Below are positions 7,687 to 16,932 of a stretch of DNA of 64,000 nt, in pieces. The number at the start of each line of letters is the position of its first letter. The stretch's first letter is position 1. The stretch is from Lysinibacillus boronitolerans JCM 21713 = 10a = NBRC 103108 (GTDB taxonomy: Bacteria; Bacillota; Bacilli; Bacillales_A; Planococcaceae). Location: the NCBI RefSeq assembly GCF_000772935.1, contig NZ_JPVR01000079.1, forward strand, positions 62,001 to 126,000. The letters run 5' to 3'. Both the position numbers and the translations under genes were made by a program. The notes beneath the pieces were generated by a model, which ran no database searches, was not told the DNA's origin, and saw only the letters and a list, made by a program, of their open reading frames with translations.

Positions 7687-8448
7687 TTACGAATTAAAAT
7701 AAACACAAATTCGACAACCATCTTGCTCTTGAACAGGTATATCCATATCATAAATTTCCTTCAATGCATGTGAGTTAATAATGTCATTTGTAGGACCATT
7801 TTTAACAACACGACCATCTTTTAATGCAACAATATAATCAGAGTAAACAGAGGCAAAATTAATATCATGTAAAACGATAACCACTGTTTTGCCTAGCTCA
7901 TCAACCAGCTTACGTAAAATCTTCATAATCTGGACCGAATGCTTCATATCTAGGTTGTTTAATGGTTCATCCAGTAAGATATATTCCGTATCCTGAGCAA
8001 TAACCATTGCAATAAAAGCACGCTGACGTTGACCACCTGAAAGTTCATCTAAATAATTGTGTTGCATATCTTCTAAATTCATATAGCGGATAGCTTCGTC
8101 AACTTTTTCTTCGTCTTCTGGCTTTAAGTGCCCTTTTGAGTAAGGGAAACGGCCAAAGGATACAAGCTCGCGGATCGTTAGACGAACATTCATAAAGTTA
8201 GATTGCTTTAAAATCGATACGCGTTTAGCAAAATCATCCGATTTCCAGCTACGTACATCTGCCTTATCGAGTAGTACTTCGCCAGTATCTGCATTCAGTA
8301 AACGGCTCACCATAGAAAGTAGCGTGGACTTCCCTGCACCATTCGGTCCAATAAACGATGTGATTTTTCCTGAAACAATATCAACACTTACATCTTGAAC
8401 GACAGGTTTTTTACCAAAAAACTTCGTAATTTCTTTGACTTGTATCAT
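7687..8448 (-). CDS. yclP: Siderophore ABC transporter ATPase (YclP-like)
   Basis: This is a 253-residue FepC-type ATPase. Walker A is GPNGAGKS at residues 34-41, the signature is LSGGQRQR near 137-144, and Walker B is YILLDEP near 157-163 with a downstream switch histidine (LHDINFA). The length and the unusual C-terminal DIPVQEQDGCRICVYF ending are typical of the YclP branch. ATG at 8448 overlaps the yclO stop by 4 bp (ATGA), so translation is coupled. Confidence 0.92.
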   Translation of the reverse strand: MIQVKEITKFFGKKPVVQDVSVDIVSGKITSFIGPNGAGKSTLLSMVSRLLNADTGEVLLDKADVRSWKSDDFAKRVSILKQSNFMNVRLTIRELVSFGRFPYSKGHLKPEDEEKVDEAIRYMNLEDMQHNYLDELSGGQRQRAFIAMVIAQDTEYILLDEPLNNLDMKHSVQIMKILRKLVDELGKTVVIVLHDINFASVYSDYIVALKDGRVVKNGPTNDIINSHALKEIYDMDIPVQEQDGCRICVYFNS

Positions 8449-9398
8449 CCTGCTGACCTACTTTCTCTTAATAATAAGTAGATGAAGTAGACCCCACCCA
8501 CAAAATTAATAATGACACTAAGTGTAGTAGTGAAACTAAATAAACGTTCAACCATCCACTGCCCACCGACTAAAGCCACAATACTCATTACACAGGAGCC
8601 AGTAATTAAGATGGAATGCTTGTATGTTCTAAAATACTGATACGATAAATTTGCAACGATTAAACCAAAGAATGTGATTGGACCAACGAGCGCCGTCGAA
8701 ACCGCAATCAAGATTGAAGCTAAAATTAACATACGTTGCACCAGCTTATCGTAAGGTACACCTAAATTAATTGCTGTGTCTCGTCCAAGGGACATGACGT
8801 CTAATTGATTCATATGACGAGCACCGTAGACAAATGTTATTAATATGATAACGCCTGCTAGCCAAACTAAATCTGAATTAACATTATTGAAACTTGCAAA
8901 CATTTTACTTTGTAAGCCTAAAAATTCATTCGGATCTATTAATACCTGGAAGAACGTAGTAATACTTCCTAAAAACGTACCAACAATCATTCCAACAAGC
9001 AGTAAAAAATAAATCGGGCGCTTTCCTTCTTTAAACAATACTCGGTAAAAAATTAAAGCGAATAGAATCATCGCCCCAATTGCAAGCGTAAAATTATAGT
9101 AAATATTAATAACTAATATGGATGTAGAGCCAAAGAAAAAGTAGATGCATGTTTGAATTAACATATACAAAGCATCTAAACCCATGACACTTGGCGTTAA
9201 AATACGATTATGTGTGATTGTTTGGAAAACTACTGTTGAATAGGCAATCGCTATACCTGTTAATGCCATTGCCACTACCTTTATGACACGGCGCGGAAAA
9301 GCATAGTGATAATTACCATTTAGTTCCCAAAATAAATATAGGACAACTGCTATAACAGCGAGACCTAATAAAATGAACATTTTTGTACGATTACGCAT
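8445..9398 (-). CDS. yclO: Siderophore ABC transporter permease (YclO-like)
   Basis: A FecCD-family permease of about 317 residues with 8-10 membrane helices and the conserved GPITFFGLIVANL segment that contacts the ATPase. I place the start at ATG 9398 because it follows GGGGGAG at good spacing. An in-frame extension to 9443 would lie inside yclN and adds a cysteine-containing stretch that does not look like the family. It overlaps the end of yclN by 8 bp. It forms the membrane channel with YclN. Confidence 0.9.
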   Translation of the reverse strand: MRNRTKMFILLGLAVIAVVLYLFWELNGNYHYAFPRRVIKVVAMALTGIAIAYSTVVFQTITHNRILTPSVMGLDALYMLIQTCIYFFFGSTSILVINIYYNFTLAIGAMILFALIFYRVLFKEGKRPIYFLLLVGMIVGTFLGSITTFFQVLIDPNEFLGLQSKMFASFNNVNSDLVWLAGVIILITFVYGARHMNQLDVMSLGRDTAINLGVPYDKLVQRMLILASILIAVSTALVGPITFFGLIVANLSYQYFRTYKHSILITGSCVMSIVALVGGQWMVERLFSFTTTLSVIINFVGGVYFIYLLLRESRSAG

Positions 9399-10341
9399 AT
9401 GCTCTCCCCCTAAACAACATGAATAGGAAGATGGCACTTCCAATTACACCAACAGTCATACTTATTGGTATTTCATAAGGGAAAATCAGTACTCGTCCTA
9501 AAATATCACAGAATAATAAGAATGACATACCAAGTAATGCTGTATGCGGCAAGGTTTTCGCCAAATTATCACCTTTAAACAGGGAAATAATGTTCGGAAT
9601 AATCAAACCAAGGAACGGAATGATACCGACTGTTAACACCACTGTCGTGGAGATAAGGGCTACCAACACTAAGCCTAAATTGACTACAAATTTATAGGAT
9701 AGACCAAGATTTTTTGCAAAATCCTCTCCCATCCCAGCCACTGTAAAACGATTTGCGTAAATGTAAGCCAAAATGAGTATTGGTACACTTACGTATAACA
9801 GTTCGTAACGGCCTTTCATGATTAATGAGAAATCTCCTTGTAACCATGCGGAAATGTTCTGGATAATATTCGCCTTATACGCAAAGAATGTTGTAACAGA
9901 GGACAATATATTCCCAAACATTAAGCCAATAAGCGGTATAAAAATCGCATCTTTAAACTTAATTCGGTTTAATATTTGCATAAATAGTAATGTGCCGGCT
10001 AAAGCAAATATGAAAGCGAAGGAAATTTTTTGGAAATACGTAACATTCGTAAAGAACATCATTGAAATCAATACACCCAACCGTGTGGCATCTAATGTAC
10101 CAGCTGTTGTTGGTGATACGAATTTATTCCTACTTAAGCTTTGCATAATTAAACCAGCAATACTCATACCTGCACCTGCTAGCAAGATGGCAACAAGTCT
10201 AGGTACACGACTAATTAAAAATAGTCTAGTTTCTTCTGATTGGAAGTCTAATAGGTCGCTAGGCTTAATATCAACTACTCCGATAAATAGCGACACAATA
10301 GACAGCAAAACAGTTGCTGTTAAAAGATATCTTATTTTCAT
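9391..10341 (-). CDS. yclN: Siderophore ABC transporter permease (YclN-like)
   Basis: A 316-residue FecCD permease and first gene of the iron operon. Conserved segments include RVPRLVAILLAGAGMSIAGLIMQ near residues 45-68 and VGIIPFLGLIIPN near 230. It has about nine hydrophobic helices. The upstream region carries two Fur-box-like palindromes, so iron starvation should induce the whole yclNOPQ-isdG unit. The start ATG fits the family; the ribosome binding site is only fair (CCGGGGATTACT). Confidence 0.9.
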   Translation of the reverse strand: MKIRYLLTATVLLSIVSLFIGVVDIKPSDLLDFQSEETRLFLISRVPRLVAILLAGAGMSIAGLIMQSLSRNKFVSPTTAGTLDATRLGVLISMMFFTNVTYFQKISFAFIFALAGTLLFMQILNRIKFKDAIFIPLIGLMFGNILSSVTTFFAYKANIIQNISAWLQGDFSLIMKGRYELLYVSVPILILAYIYANRFTVAGMGEDFAKNLGLSYKFVVNLGLVLVALISTTVVLTVGIIPFLGLIIPNIISLFKGDNLAKTLPHTALLGMSFLLFCDILGRVLIFPYEIPISMTVGVIGSAIFLFMLFRGRAYA

Positions 10342-10387
10342 AGTAATCCCCGGTAGATTTCATTTTTGTGCGTAACTCACTTATTAG

Positions 10388-10406
10388 TGAAAATGATTAT
10401 CATTAC
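10388..10406 (-). promoter_or_regulatory. Fur box 1
   Basis: TGAAAATGATTATCATTAC is close to the 19-bp Fur consensus (GATAATGATTATCATTATC) and lies 47 bp upstream of the yclN start. Confidence 0.8.
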
Positions 10407-10451
10407 TCACGATTTCCATTATAAGCATGATTTTATTCTCAGTCAACCAAC

Positions 10452-10473
10452 AAATGAGAATTATTCTCGTTTT
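10452..10473 (-). promoter_or_regulatory. Fur box 2
   Basis: TGAGAATTATTCTCG is a second Fur-type palindrome (TGAGAAT.ATTCTCG), about 45 bp from box 1 on centre. Paired sites suggest tight iron repression. Confidence 0.65.
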
Positions 10474-10583
10474 ATTTATGATTAACTAAAAAATATGCCA
10501 AATTAACGAAATATCAGCATTATCGCAAATCAATTGAACCGAAATAATTCACTATTTCTACAATGTTTTTATCCAAATAAAAA

Positions 10584-10617
10584 GGTAATTGAGAATAAAG
10601 TCTATCACTCAATTACC
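10584..10617 (-). terminator. Terminator of the ykvI-like gene
   Basis: GGTAATTGAG pairs with CTCAATTACC; a T-run follows on the minus strand (TTTTTATTTGG). Confidence 0.75.
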
Positions 10618-10626
10618 ATTTTTATA

Positions 10627-11679
10627 TTAAATAATTTTCTTAGTGCCTCTTAACCATGCAGAAATAATGAATATGATTAATACTAGCCCTACATAGCCCA
10701 TCACTGCATATAGTTTAGCTACTAGCGTTGTAAATCCTACAAGGCTTGCTAAAAAACCGAGACCACCTATAAATATGACTGCAACCCTAAAGCTTGCTCT
10801 ACTAGGCTCGAAAAATCTTACCATAAAGGAATATAGCATCCCTACTGCCGTATTATAAATCATTCCCAAAAGAGAAATGGTCATTAATACTCCAACAATC
10901 GGATGAATTTCATTAGCTAACGCTAGCATCGGAATGTCTAGTCCAACAATGATATTCATCTTTGCTAAAAGGGAGAAATTTACAAGTAAAATTAAAGCAC
11001 CTAACAAAATCCCACCAATTATACCACCCATGCCAGCTACCTTATGATTGCGTATGGAACCACACATAACAGTCAATAAAGAGAAGCTAACCCCTACATT
11101 GAACGACATGTATAATAAAGCCGTTACCCACCAACTTTTCGCACTTATTTGAGCCTGTTGAGCAATAACAGCTTGCTCTGCAAAGGTAAAATCCATCGTT
11201 GCAATAGCATAGATAGCGATGATGGACACAACGGTTAGTAGATACGGTGTAGCAAGTGCAATGATATTAATGATGCTTTTCACATCCATCATGACTGTGG
11301 CTACTGTAAGCAAGATCATACAAATACTCCCAAGCCAGATAGGCAGTCCAAACATTTGCTGGAATGTTGCACCAGCCCCAGCAAACATGATGACAGCTAC
11401 ACCAAATAAAAAGAGTGATAAAACTAAATCCAATATAAAGCCCATAGCATTCCCTGAAATTTGATAAATCAAATCCTTATGGGATGCTGTGCGAAGCCTA
11501 GAGCTCACTTGAGCAACACACATTCCAACAATTGAGAAACCAACCATAGCTAACAATGCTCCATATATGCCTTTAAAGCCATAGCTTGTAAAATAAAGGA
11601 CAATCTCCTGCCCTGATGCAAATCCTGCTCCAACGATAATCCCCACATAGGCACCACCGATTTGCAAGCTTTTTTTCAA
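10627..11679 (-). CDS. YkvI-type membrane transporter, 10-12 helices
   Basis: A 350-residue, almost entirely hydrophobic protein. The N-terminus IGGAYVGIIVGAGFASGQEI is the unwound first helix signature of the YkvI family, distant relatives of LeuT-type sodium symporters. The substrate is unknown; amino acids or related small molecules would fit the fold. It sits 51 bp after the end of the amino-acid racemase gene on the same strand, so it may be the carrier for the D-amino-acid pathway encoded upstream. That link is inference. The start ATG follows GAGGAGAG. Confidence 0.75.
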   Translation of the reverse strand: MKKSLQIGGAYVGIIVGAGFASGQEIVLYFTSYGFKGIYGALLAMVGFSIVGMCVAQVSSRLRTASHKDLIYQISGNAMGFILDLVLSLFLFGVAVIMFAGAGATFQQMFGLPIWLGSICMILLTVATVMMDVKSIINIIALATPYLLTVVSIIAIYAIATMDFTFAEQAVIAQQAQISAKSWWVTALLYMSFNVGVSFSLLTVMCGSIRNHKVAGMGGIIGGILLGALILLVNFSLLAKMNIIVGLDIPMLALANEIHPIVGVLMTISLLGMIYNTAVGMLYSFMVRFFEPSRASFRVAVIFIGGLGFLASLVGFTTLVAKLYAVMGYVGLVLIIFIISAWLRGTKKII

Positions 11680-11730
11680 TCAGTTCTCTCCTCATTTTCC
11701 TATATACTAAATTATTGACTAAGTACTGCC

Positions 11731-12837
11731 TTATTGATAGATTTCTTTGCTAATCGTTAATTTATCAATAACAGCCATATTAGGCCTAAAACCAATACCT
11801 ACCGACTGGGGTACCTCAATATAGCCATCTTTGACGTTTACTTCTGGATCAATGATATCCTCATACCAATAATGACTAGAGCCTGCTGTATCGCCAGGTA
11901 ATAAAAAATGACTAAGAGATGTTAAGGCAATATTATGTGCTCGTCCAATCCCTGCCTCTAACATTCCTCCACACCAAACTGGAATATGGTTCGCTTTACA
12001 CAGATCATGAACTCGTTTCGCTTCCGTTAAACCACCTACTCGTCCAATCTTGATATTTATAACACCACAGCTTCCAAGTTCTATTGCTCGTCTGGCATCC
12101 TCATATGATGTGATGCTTTCATCTAAGCAAATAGGCGTTTTTAACTTTTTCTGCAATGTTGCATGATCGACAATATCATCAGCAGCTAATGGTTGTTCAA
12201 TCATTAATAAATTAAAGTCATCAAGCTGCTGTAGTATTTCTATATCATCTAACGTATAAGCAGAGTTTGCATCTACCATCAAGGGTAAATTTGGCAGTTC
12301 CGCACGAATTGCCCGTACTACCTCGACATCCTCTCCAGGCTTTATCTTAATCTTCACTCTTTTGTAGCCTTTTTCAATATGATCTTTTATTAATGCTATC
12401 AACTGCGCGACAGATGGTTGAATACCCACGCTGACTCCCACTTCAATACGTTTTTTTTGACCACCTAACGCCTGTGCAAGTGATTGCTTTGTTTGCTGAG
12501 CATAGATATCCCATACAGCACCCTCAATTGAAGCTTTCGCCATGCAATTTCGACGAATAGGTGCAAATAATGAGGTCACCTCATCTGGATGCCCGATCTC
12601 TTTATGTAACAAGATGGGTATCAAAAAATCTTGTAGCATGTGCCAGGTTGTTTTTAATGTCTCTTCTGTATACCATGGTGCTACAAAGGCAACCGTTTCT
12701 CCCCATCCTGTGATCCCTGATTTATCTTTTGCCTCAATTAATAGCAGTTCCTTTTCATCAACAGTGCCAAAACTCGTTGTAAATGGTGCTTTCATAGGCA
12801 TTTTTAAATGCCTTAATGTAATCTTTTCTAATCTCAC
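11731..12837 (-). CDS. N-succinylamino-acid racemase / o-succinylbenzoate synthase (enolase superfamily)
   Basis: About 368 residues in the MenC/NSAR subgroup. The N-terminal capping domain has [17 protein letters not shown]. The barrel carries the catalytic KxK (VKIKIKPG, near residue 161), metal ligands D in MVDANSAY, E in IEQPLA and D in CLDESI, and the opposite-face lysine in [11 protein letters not shown] prefer the GTG at 12837, which is 8 nt from GGGAG and gives MRLEKITL; a GTG at 12846 is also in frame. Standing next to an acyltransferase and an M20 deacylase rather than men genes, it most likely racemises N-succinylamino acids. OSBS activity may persist as a side activity. Confidence 0.85.
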   Translation of the reverse strand: MRLEKITLRHLKMPMKAPFTTSFGTVDEKELLLIEAKDKSGITGWGETVAFVAPWYTEETLKTTWHMLQDFLIPILLHKEIGHPDEVTSLFAPIRRNCMAKASIEGAVWDIYAQQTKQSLAQALGGQKKRIEVGVSVGIQPSVAQLIALIKDHIEKGYKRVKIKIKPGEDVEVVRAIRAELPNLPLMVDANSAYTLDDIEILQQLDDFNLLMIEQPLAADDIVDHATLQKKLKTPICLDESITSYEDARRAIELGSCGVINIKIGRVGGLTEAKRVHDLCKANHIPVWCGGMLEAGIGRAHNIALTSLSHFLLPGDTAGSSHYWYEDIIDPEVNVKDGYIEVPQSVGIGFRPNMAVIDKLTISKEIYQ

Positions 12838-12858
12838 AATGTTCACTCCCTATCATGA

Positions 12859-13683
12859 TTATAAAGCTAATAAGGAGCGTCTGACTAACAGATAGCTATG
12901 AACATATTCTGGATGTTTCTTCATGCGTACAATGGCATAATCTTGGTTAAATAAGGTTGTTAGGATTGTGCGAACTTTATAACGCCAGTCCTCTGCAAGT
13001 TTTGGACTTTCCACTTTCATTTTCTGTAGTGATTGAGGGATTGGTAAGAGATAGGCGTCCTTATAAAAGGATTGTTCCAACTGAAATGTATTTTCTACAT
13101 CTAGAACCGGTAATCCGTCGACTGTTAATGTCCAAGGTACAATTTCCTGCGCTACTTCTTCTAATTCATCAAGGCTATCTGCCATTTGATCGTGCTCAAT
13201 CCACCATTCAACGACTAATCTATCTGAAGGTAGTCCTTCATTAAAGTCATCTCGAAGCGGACCATAATAATCATTTTCATATTGATAACTAGTGGCATTC
13301 AATTTTAGAAATGCTAGATTCGCCAAACGTGCTTCTAACGGTTCAATTAACCAGCGGACAAGTTGAAAACCATGCTCTTTGGCATATTCTTGTTGGGCAT
13401 GCTTCAATAATTCACCCACACCTTGTTCACGATATGCTTTTTCTACACCAATCATGTGCGAATGTAAGTACATTTCTCTATTCTGATAGCCAACGAAGCA
13501 ATAGTTAAAGCCAATTAGCTTTTCATCTAAATACGCTCCTAATACGATTCCCCCATTTTGTACAGCAGCTAGTAATTGATGGGAGGGAATTGCTTGGCTG
13601 CCCCATATTTCAGCATTTAATTTTTGGATCTCTGCAATTTCTTTCGGTGTCATTACTTTGTGAATACGTACTTGCTCTAACAT
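12859..13683 (-). CDS. GNAT acyltransferase, probable amino-acid N-succinyltransferase
   Basis: 274 residues. The N-terminal half is a GNAT domain: GGIVLGAYLDEKLIGF, then MIGVEKAYREQGVGELLKHAQQ, an acyl-CoA-binding loop of the R/QxxGxG/A type near residues 85-91. The C-terminal half is family-specific. Its ATG shares a base with the stop of the M20 gene (TAATG) and the racemase gene follows after 21 bp. In Geobacillus and other Bacilli this trio is known: the transferase succinylates D-amino acids, the racemase inverts them and the deacylase releases the L-form. The substrate assignment rests on context. Confidence 0.78.
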   Translation of the reverse strand: MLEQVRIHKVMTPKEIAEIQKLNAEIWGSQAIPSHQLLAAVQNGGIVLGAYLDEKLIGFNYCFVGYQNREMYLHSHMIGVEKAYREQGVGELLKHAQQEYAKEHGFQLVRWLIEPLEARLANLAFLKLNATSYQYENDYYGPLRDDFNEGLPSDRLVVEWWIEHDQMADSLDELEEVAQEIVPWTLTVDGLPVLDVENTFQLEQSFYKDAYLLPIPQSLQKMKVESPKLAEDWRYKVRTILTTLFNQDYAIVRMKKHPEYVHSYLLVRRSLLAL

Positions 13684-14828
13684 TATGCTGACGCCTCCTT
13701 TTTATGCCCTGTCTCCAAAGCTAATAAAACTGCTCTTGTAAGTATCTCCACTCCTGTGACAAGTCTTGCTTGTTTAAATTTCATTTTCGGATGATGCAAC
13801 CCTGGTGTTAATCCACAACCCAAGCCTAGCATGGTTGTTTTTAAATGTGGCCGTTGTACAGCATAATGGTGAAAATCCTCTCCACCAGGTGTATGAACGG
13901 GCTTTCTTAAATTTGATAATCCAGCAGCCTGTATAATTGCCTGCTCCATCAAATATTGAGCACTTGTATCAACTTCAGCAGCTACGATATTGGCAACCGT
14001 ACGTAATTCAATTTGTACCTTATGCAATAATTTAGAAGAATCTATCACACGCTTTACACCTTGTGCTAAATCGTCCATCACCTTGTTTTGTTGTGCACGA
14101 ATATCAATCGTAAATGAGGCATTACCTGGAATAATATTGCCCGAATCTCCCCCTGCATGGAATTTCGTCATCTTTACAGATACAGGAACCATAGGATCTG
14201 TATGAATGGTTCGCAAATCTTCGATAATTGTTGCACCTACTTCAATTGCATTAATACCAAGGTGTGGCCTTGCAGCATGGGCATCCTCTCCGATAATCTC
14301 GCCTTCAAGTAAACGAGAGGCACCATGATATAAGGCCGCACAATAAGTGCCGTCCTCTAGCTCATGAACAGGTCTTACATGGACACCAAATAAATAATCT
14401 AAGTCATCAATAACGCCTTCTTCTATTACGGATAATGCTCCAGTCCCTTTTTCTTCAGCAGGTTGGAAAATAACACGAATTGTACCATTAATAGATAGCT
14501 GTAGTTCTTTTAAAAGTAATAGTGTACCAATGGCCATCGTCATATGCCCATCATGTCCACATGAATGATTCGCACGGAAATGGCCATCTACTTCTTGCCA
14601 TAAAGCATCTATATCTGTTCTTAATCCTACTTTGGGGTCACCGTTGCCTACATCAACATATAATCCTGTGGAATTTTTAAATCGTCTAGGAGAAAAACCT
14701 TCTTGCGTTAATAGCTCCACTATATAATTGGTGGTTTCTACTTCATGCCAGCTGATTTCTGGATTCGCATGTAAATACGTAAAAATCTCCATTAATCTTG
14801 GCCTCAAATAATCTAACTCTTCCTTCAT
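13683..14828 (-). CDS. M20 family amidohydrolase, probable N-acyl-L-amino-acid deacylase
   Basis: About 381 residues of the M20D (aminoacylase/hippurate hydrolase) type. Metal ligands are visible as SCGHDGHMTM near residue 90, the catalytic QPAEEKGTGA near 128, H of GVHVRP, and the C-terminal HTPGGEDFHHY. The start at ATG 14828 is chosen for AGGGG at 9 nt; a TTG three codons earlier has no spacing. First gene of the deacylase-transferase-racemase operon, where the expected job is release of free L-amino acid from its N-succinyl form. General aminoacylase activity is the alternative. Confidence 0.82.
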   Translation of the reverse strand: MKEELDYLRPRLMEIFTYLHANPEISWHEVETTNYIVELLTQEGFSPRRFKNSTGLYVDVGNGDPKVGLRTDIDALWQEVDGHFRANHSCGHDGHMTMAIGTLLLLKELQLSINGTIRVIFQPAEEKGTGALSVIEEGVIDDLDYLFGVHVRPVHELEDGTYCAALYHGASRLLEGEIIGEDAHAARPHLGINAIEVGATIIEDLRTIHTDPMVPVSVKMTKFHAGGDSGNIIPGNASFTIDIRAQQNKVMDDLAQGVKRVIDSSKLLHKVQIELRTVANIVAAEVDTSAQYLMEQAIIQAAGLSNLRKPVHTPGGEDFHHYAVQRPHLKTTMLGLGCGLTPGLHHPKMKFKQARLVTGVEILTRAVLLALETGHKKEASA

Positions 14829-14988
14829 GGATTCCAACCCCTTAAATTTTCATATTATTAAAATTATTATAACGAAAATGTTAATTTTCTACATAGAAAC
14901 TTTACCCACATTCAATAAAATAACTACTTACGATAATATATTTCGCTCTCAGTTTCTTAGGTAGACTTTTATTTAGATAGCAAAAAAA

Positions 14989-15026
14989 GATGCAAGTACA
15001 GCTATTAAGAAAACTGTACTTGCATC
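14989..15026 (-). terminator. Terminator of the POT transporter gene
   Basis: A 13-bp perfect stem (GATGCAAGTACAG / CTGTACTTGCATC), followed on the minus strand by TTTTTTTGC. Confidence 0.88.
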
Positions 15027-15032
15027 TTTCAT

Positions 15033-16520
15033 TTAATTAATACCCTTCATCGCTTTTGAAATAATCGGTGAAAGAATTAATATAATAATTCCGACTACAA
15101 TAGATAAGGTACCTAAGAAACCAAAGTATGTGAATTCGCTTACAACTTCATAGACCTTAACTAATTGTGCATTAATTGCTTGTGCTGCTGCACTTGTTAA
15201 AAACCATAAAGACATCGTTTGTGCTGCGAAGGCCTGTGGTGCCAATTTCGTTGTAGCAGATAGACCAACTGGTGATAATAATAACTCACCAACAACTACT
15301 AAGAAGAATGACAATACTAACCATAAAGGACTCACTAATGTATTTCCACCAGATAGGTGTGCTGGAATCATCATCACTAAAAATGAGAGACCTGCAAAGA
15401 ACAATGCATATGAGAACTTACGTGGTGTTGTTGGCTGCTTGTCTCCCCATTTAAGCCATAGCATCGCAAATAATGGTGCCATTGTAATAACAAATAATGG
15501 GTTTAATGACTGGAACCAAGAAGATTGAAGCTGAATACCACCAATACTTAGCTGTGTGCGCTCATCTGCATAAGTCGCTAAAATTGTTGCGCCCTGTTCT
15601 TGAATAGCCCAGAACATTACCGCTGATAAAAATAAAGGAATATAAGCAAGTAAACGAGACTTTTCATCTTTTGTTGTTTTTTTACTGCGATACATATAAA
15701 TAAAGAATGCAGTTGGAATTAATACACCAAGAGCTGTGATGATAAAACTAAATACATTCATTGTTAATGTACCAGTTTTAATACCAATAGCACCTAAGAT
15801 GATAATCAGTAAAGCTGCAACTCCGAATTGTGTAAAGACTTTTTTACGTTCTTCAGGCTTTAGTGGGTTATTTACTTGTAAGCCCGCTAAGCCTAAATAT
15901 TTTTTCTCTGTTAATTTATAAACAATTAAACCAATAAACATACCCAGGCCAGCTAAACCAAAGCCAAGGTGGAAGCTATATTTTTGTCCAATTGTTCCGA
16001 CAATAAATGGTGCAATGAATGCTCCCATATTAATACCCATATAGAAAATAGAAAAACCTGCATCACGGCGGCTATCTGTTTCAGCATAAATGTCCCCAAC
16101 AATACTTGAAACGTTTGGCTTTAATAAACCAGTACCCATAACGATAAATGCCATCGAAGCAAATAACATGCTCACACCACCAGGCAATGCTAGCAGTAAG
16201 TGACCAATCATTATTAACACGCCACCATAAAAAATGGTTTTTCGTGTTCCTAAAACTCGGTCGGCAATCCATCCACCTATAATACCAGACATATAAACAA
16301 GTGAGCCGTAGATGGCCATAATAGAGTTCGCAGTTCCGCGGTCTAGACCTAAGCCACCCTCATGTAATTCGTAATACATAAAGAAGATGAGAATTGCTCG
16401 CATACCATAGTACGAGAAACGTTCCCAAAATTCTGTGAAAAACAAAGTAAAGAGCCCTTTAGGGTGTCCAACAAAGCCATTTTGAGGGACAGATTTTACA
16501 ACTTCATCTTTACTAGACAT
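15033..16520 (-). CDS. dtpT: Proton-dependent di/tripeptide transporter (POT/PTR2)
   Basis: 495 residues with 12-14 helices. The N-terminus has the POT signature FFTEFWERFSYYGMRAIL (ExxERFxYYG), and the FYMGINMGAFIAP motif follows near residue 160. POT carriers import small peptides with protons. It is monocistronic: a strong terminator follows it and an AT-rich 412-bp gap precedes it. The closest characterised relative is lactococcal DtpT; the symbol is by similarity. Confidence 0.9.
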   Translation of the reverse strand: MSSKDEVVKSVPQNGFVGHPKGLFTLFFTEFWERFSYYGMRAILIFFMYYELHEGGLGLDRGTANSIMAIYGSLVYMSGIIGGWIADRVLGTRKTIFYGGVLIMIGHLLLALPGGVSMLFASMAFIVMGTGLLKPNVSSIVGDIYAETDSRRDAGFSIFYMGINMGAFIAPFIVGTIGQKYSFHLGFGLAGLGMFIGLIVYKLTEKKYLGLAGLQVNNPLKPEERKKVFTQFGVAALLIIILGAIGIKTGTLTMNVFSFIITALGVLIPTAFFIYMYRSKKTTKDEKSRLLAYIPLFLSAVMFWAIQEQGATILATYADERTQLSIGGIQLQSSWFQSLNPLFVITMAPLFAMLWLKWGDKQPTTPRKFSYALFFAGLSFLVMMIPAHLSGGNTLVSPLWLVLSFFLVVVGELLLSPVGLSATTKLAPQAFAAQTMSLWFLTSAAAQAINAQLVKVYEVVSEFTYFGFLGTLSIVVGIIILILSPIISKAMKGIN

Positions 16521-16885
16521 ACAATACCCTCTCCCAATATAAAATTATTCTCCAAAAACATCATTACCCTAAAATAAGGATAAAAAAACTTTGTTTCATC
16601 ATACTAAAGCGTTTTATAAACTTTATCAAGAGTTTTAAAAAATGTTGAAAATTTGTCATTTTTCTATAAATTCTGATTGATTACTATCTAAATTATTAAA
16701 TCCTTTGATATATCTAAGTTTTCTCACACTTTATATCCAAAAAATTATTACACATACAATGAATTATTCTAAAATATATAAAATTCAGATTTATTACTTT
16801 ACTTACAAATTTATACTCTTTTTCTATAACCTTTTAGATACACCCTTCACATTGCTCTAGATTCTACTATTCCCTCTAATGACAA
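16521..16885. other. AT-rich gene-free stretch upstream of dtpT
   Basis: About 365 bp of very AT-rich DNA between the hflX terminator and the POT gene. I see no convincing coding frame, riboswitch or long repeat. It presumably holds the dtpT promoter. Confidence 0.5.
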
Positions 16886-16915
16886 AAAGCATGCCAAAAA
16901 TCTTTTGGCATGCTT
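16886..16915 (-). terminator. hflX terminator
   Basis: AAAGCATGCCAAAA pairs with TTTTGGCATGCTTT (14 bp, 2-nt loop), followed on the minus strand by a TTTGTC tail. Confidence 0.8.
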
Positions 16916-16932
16916 TGGGAAGTCCTTAATTT

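Noticed and set aside
11731-12837. Menaquinone-pathway MenC as primary role
   Set aside because: No men genes are nearby, and the deacylase and acyltransferase partners point to N-succinylamino-acid racemisation.
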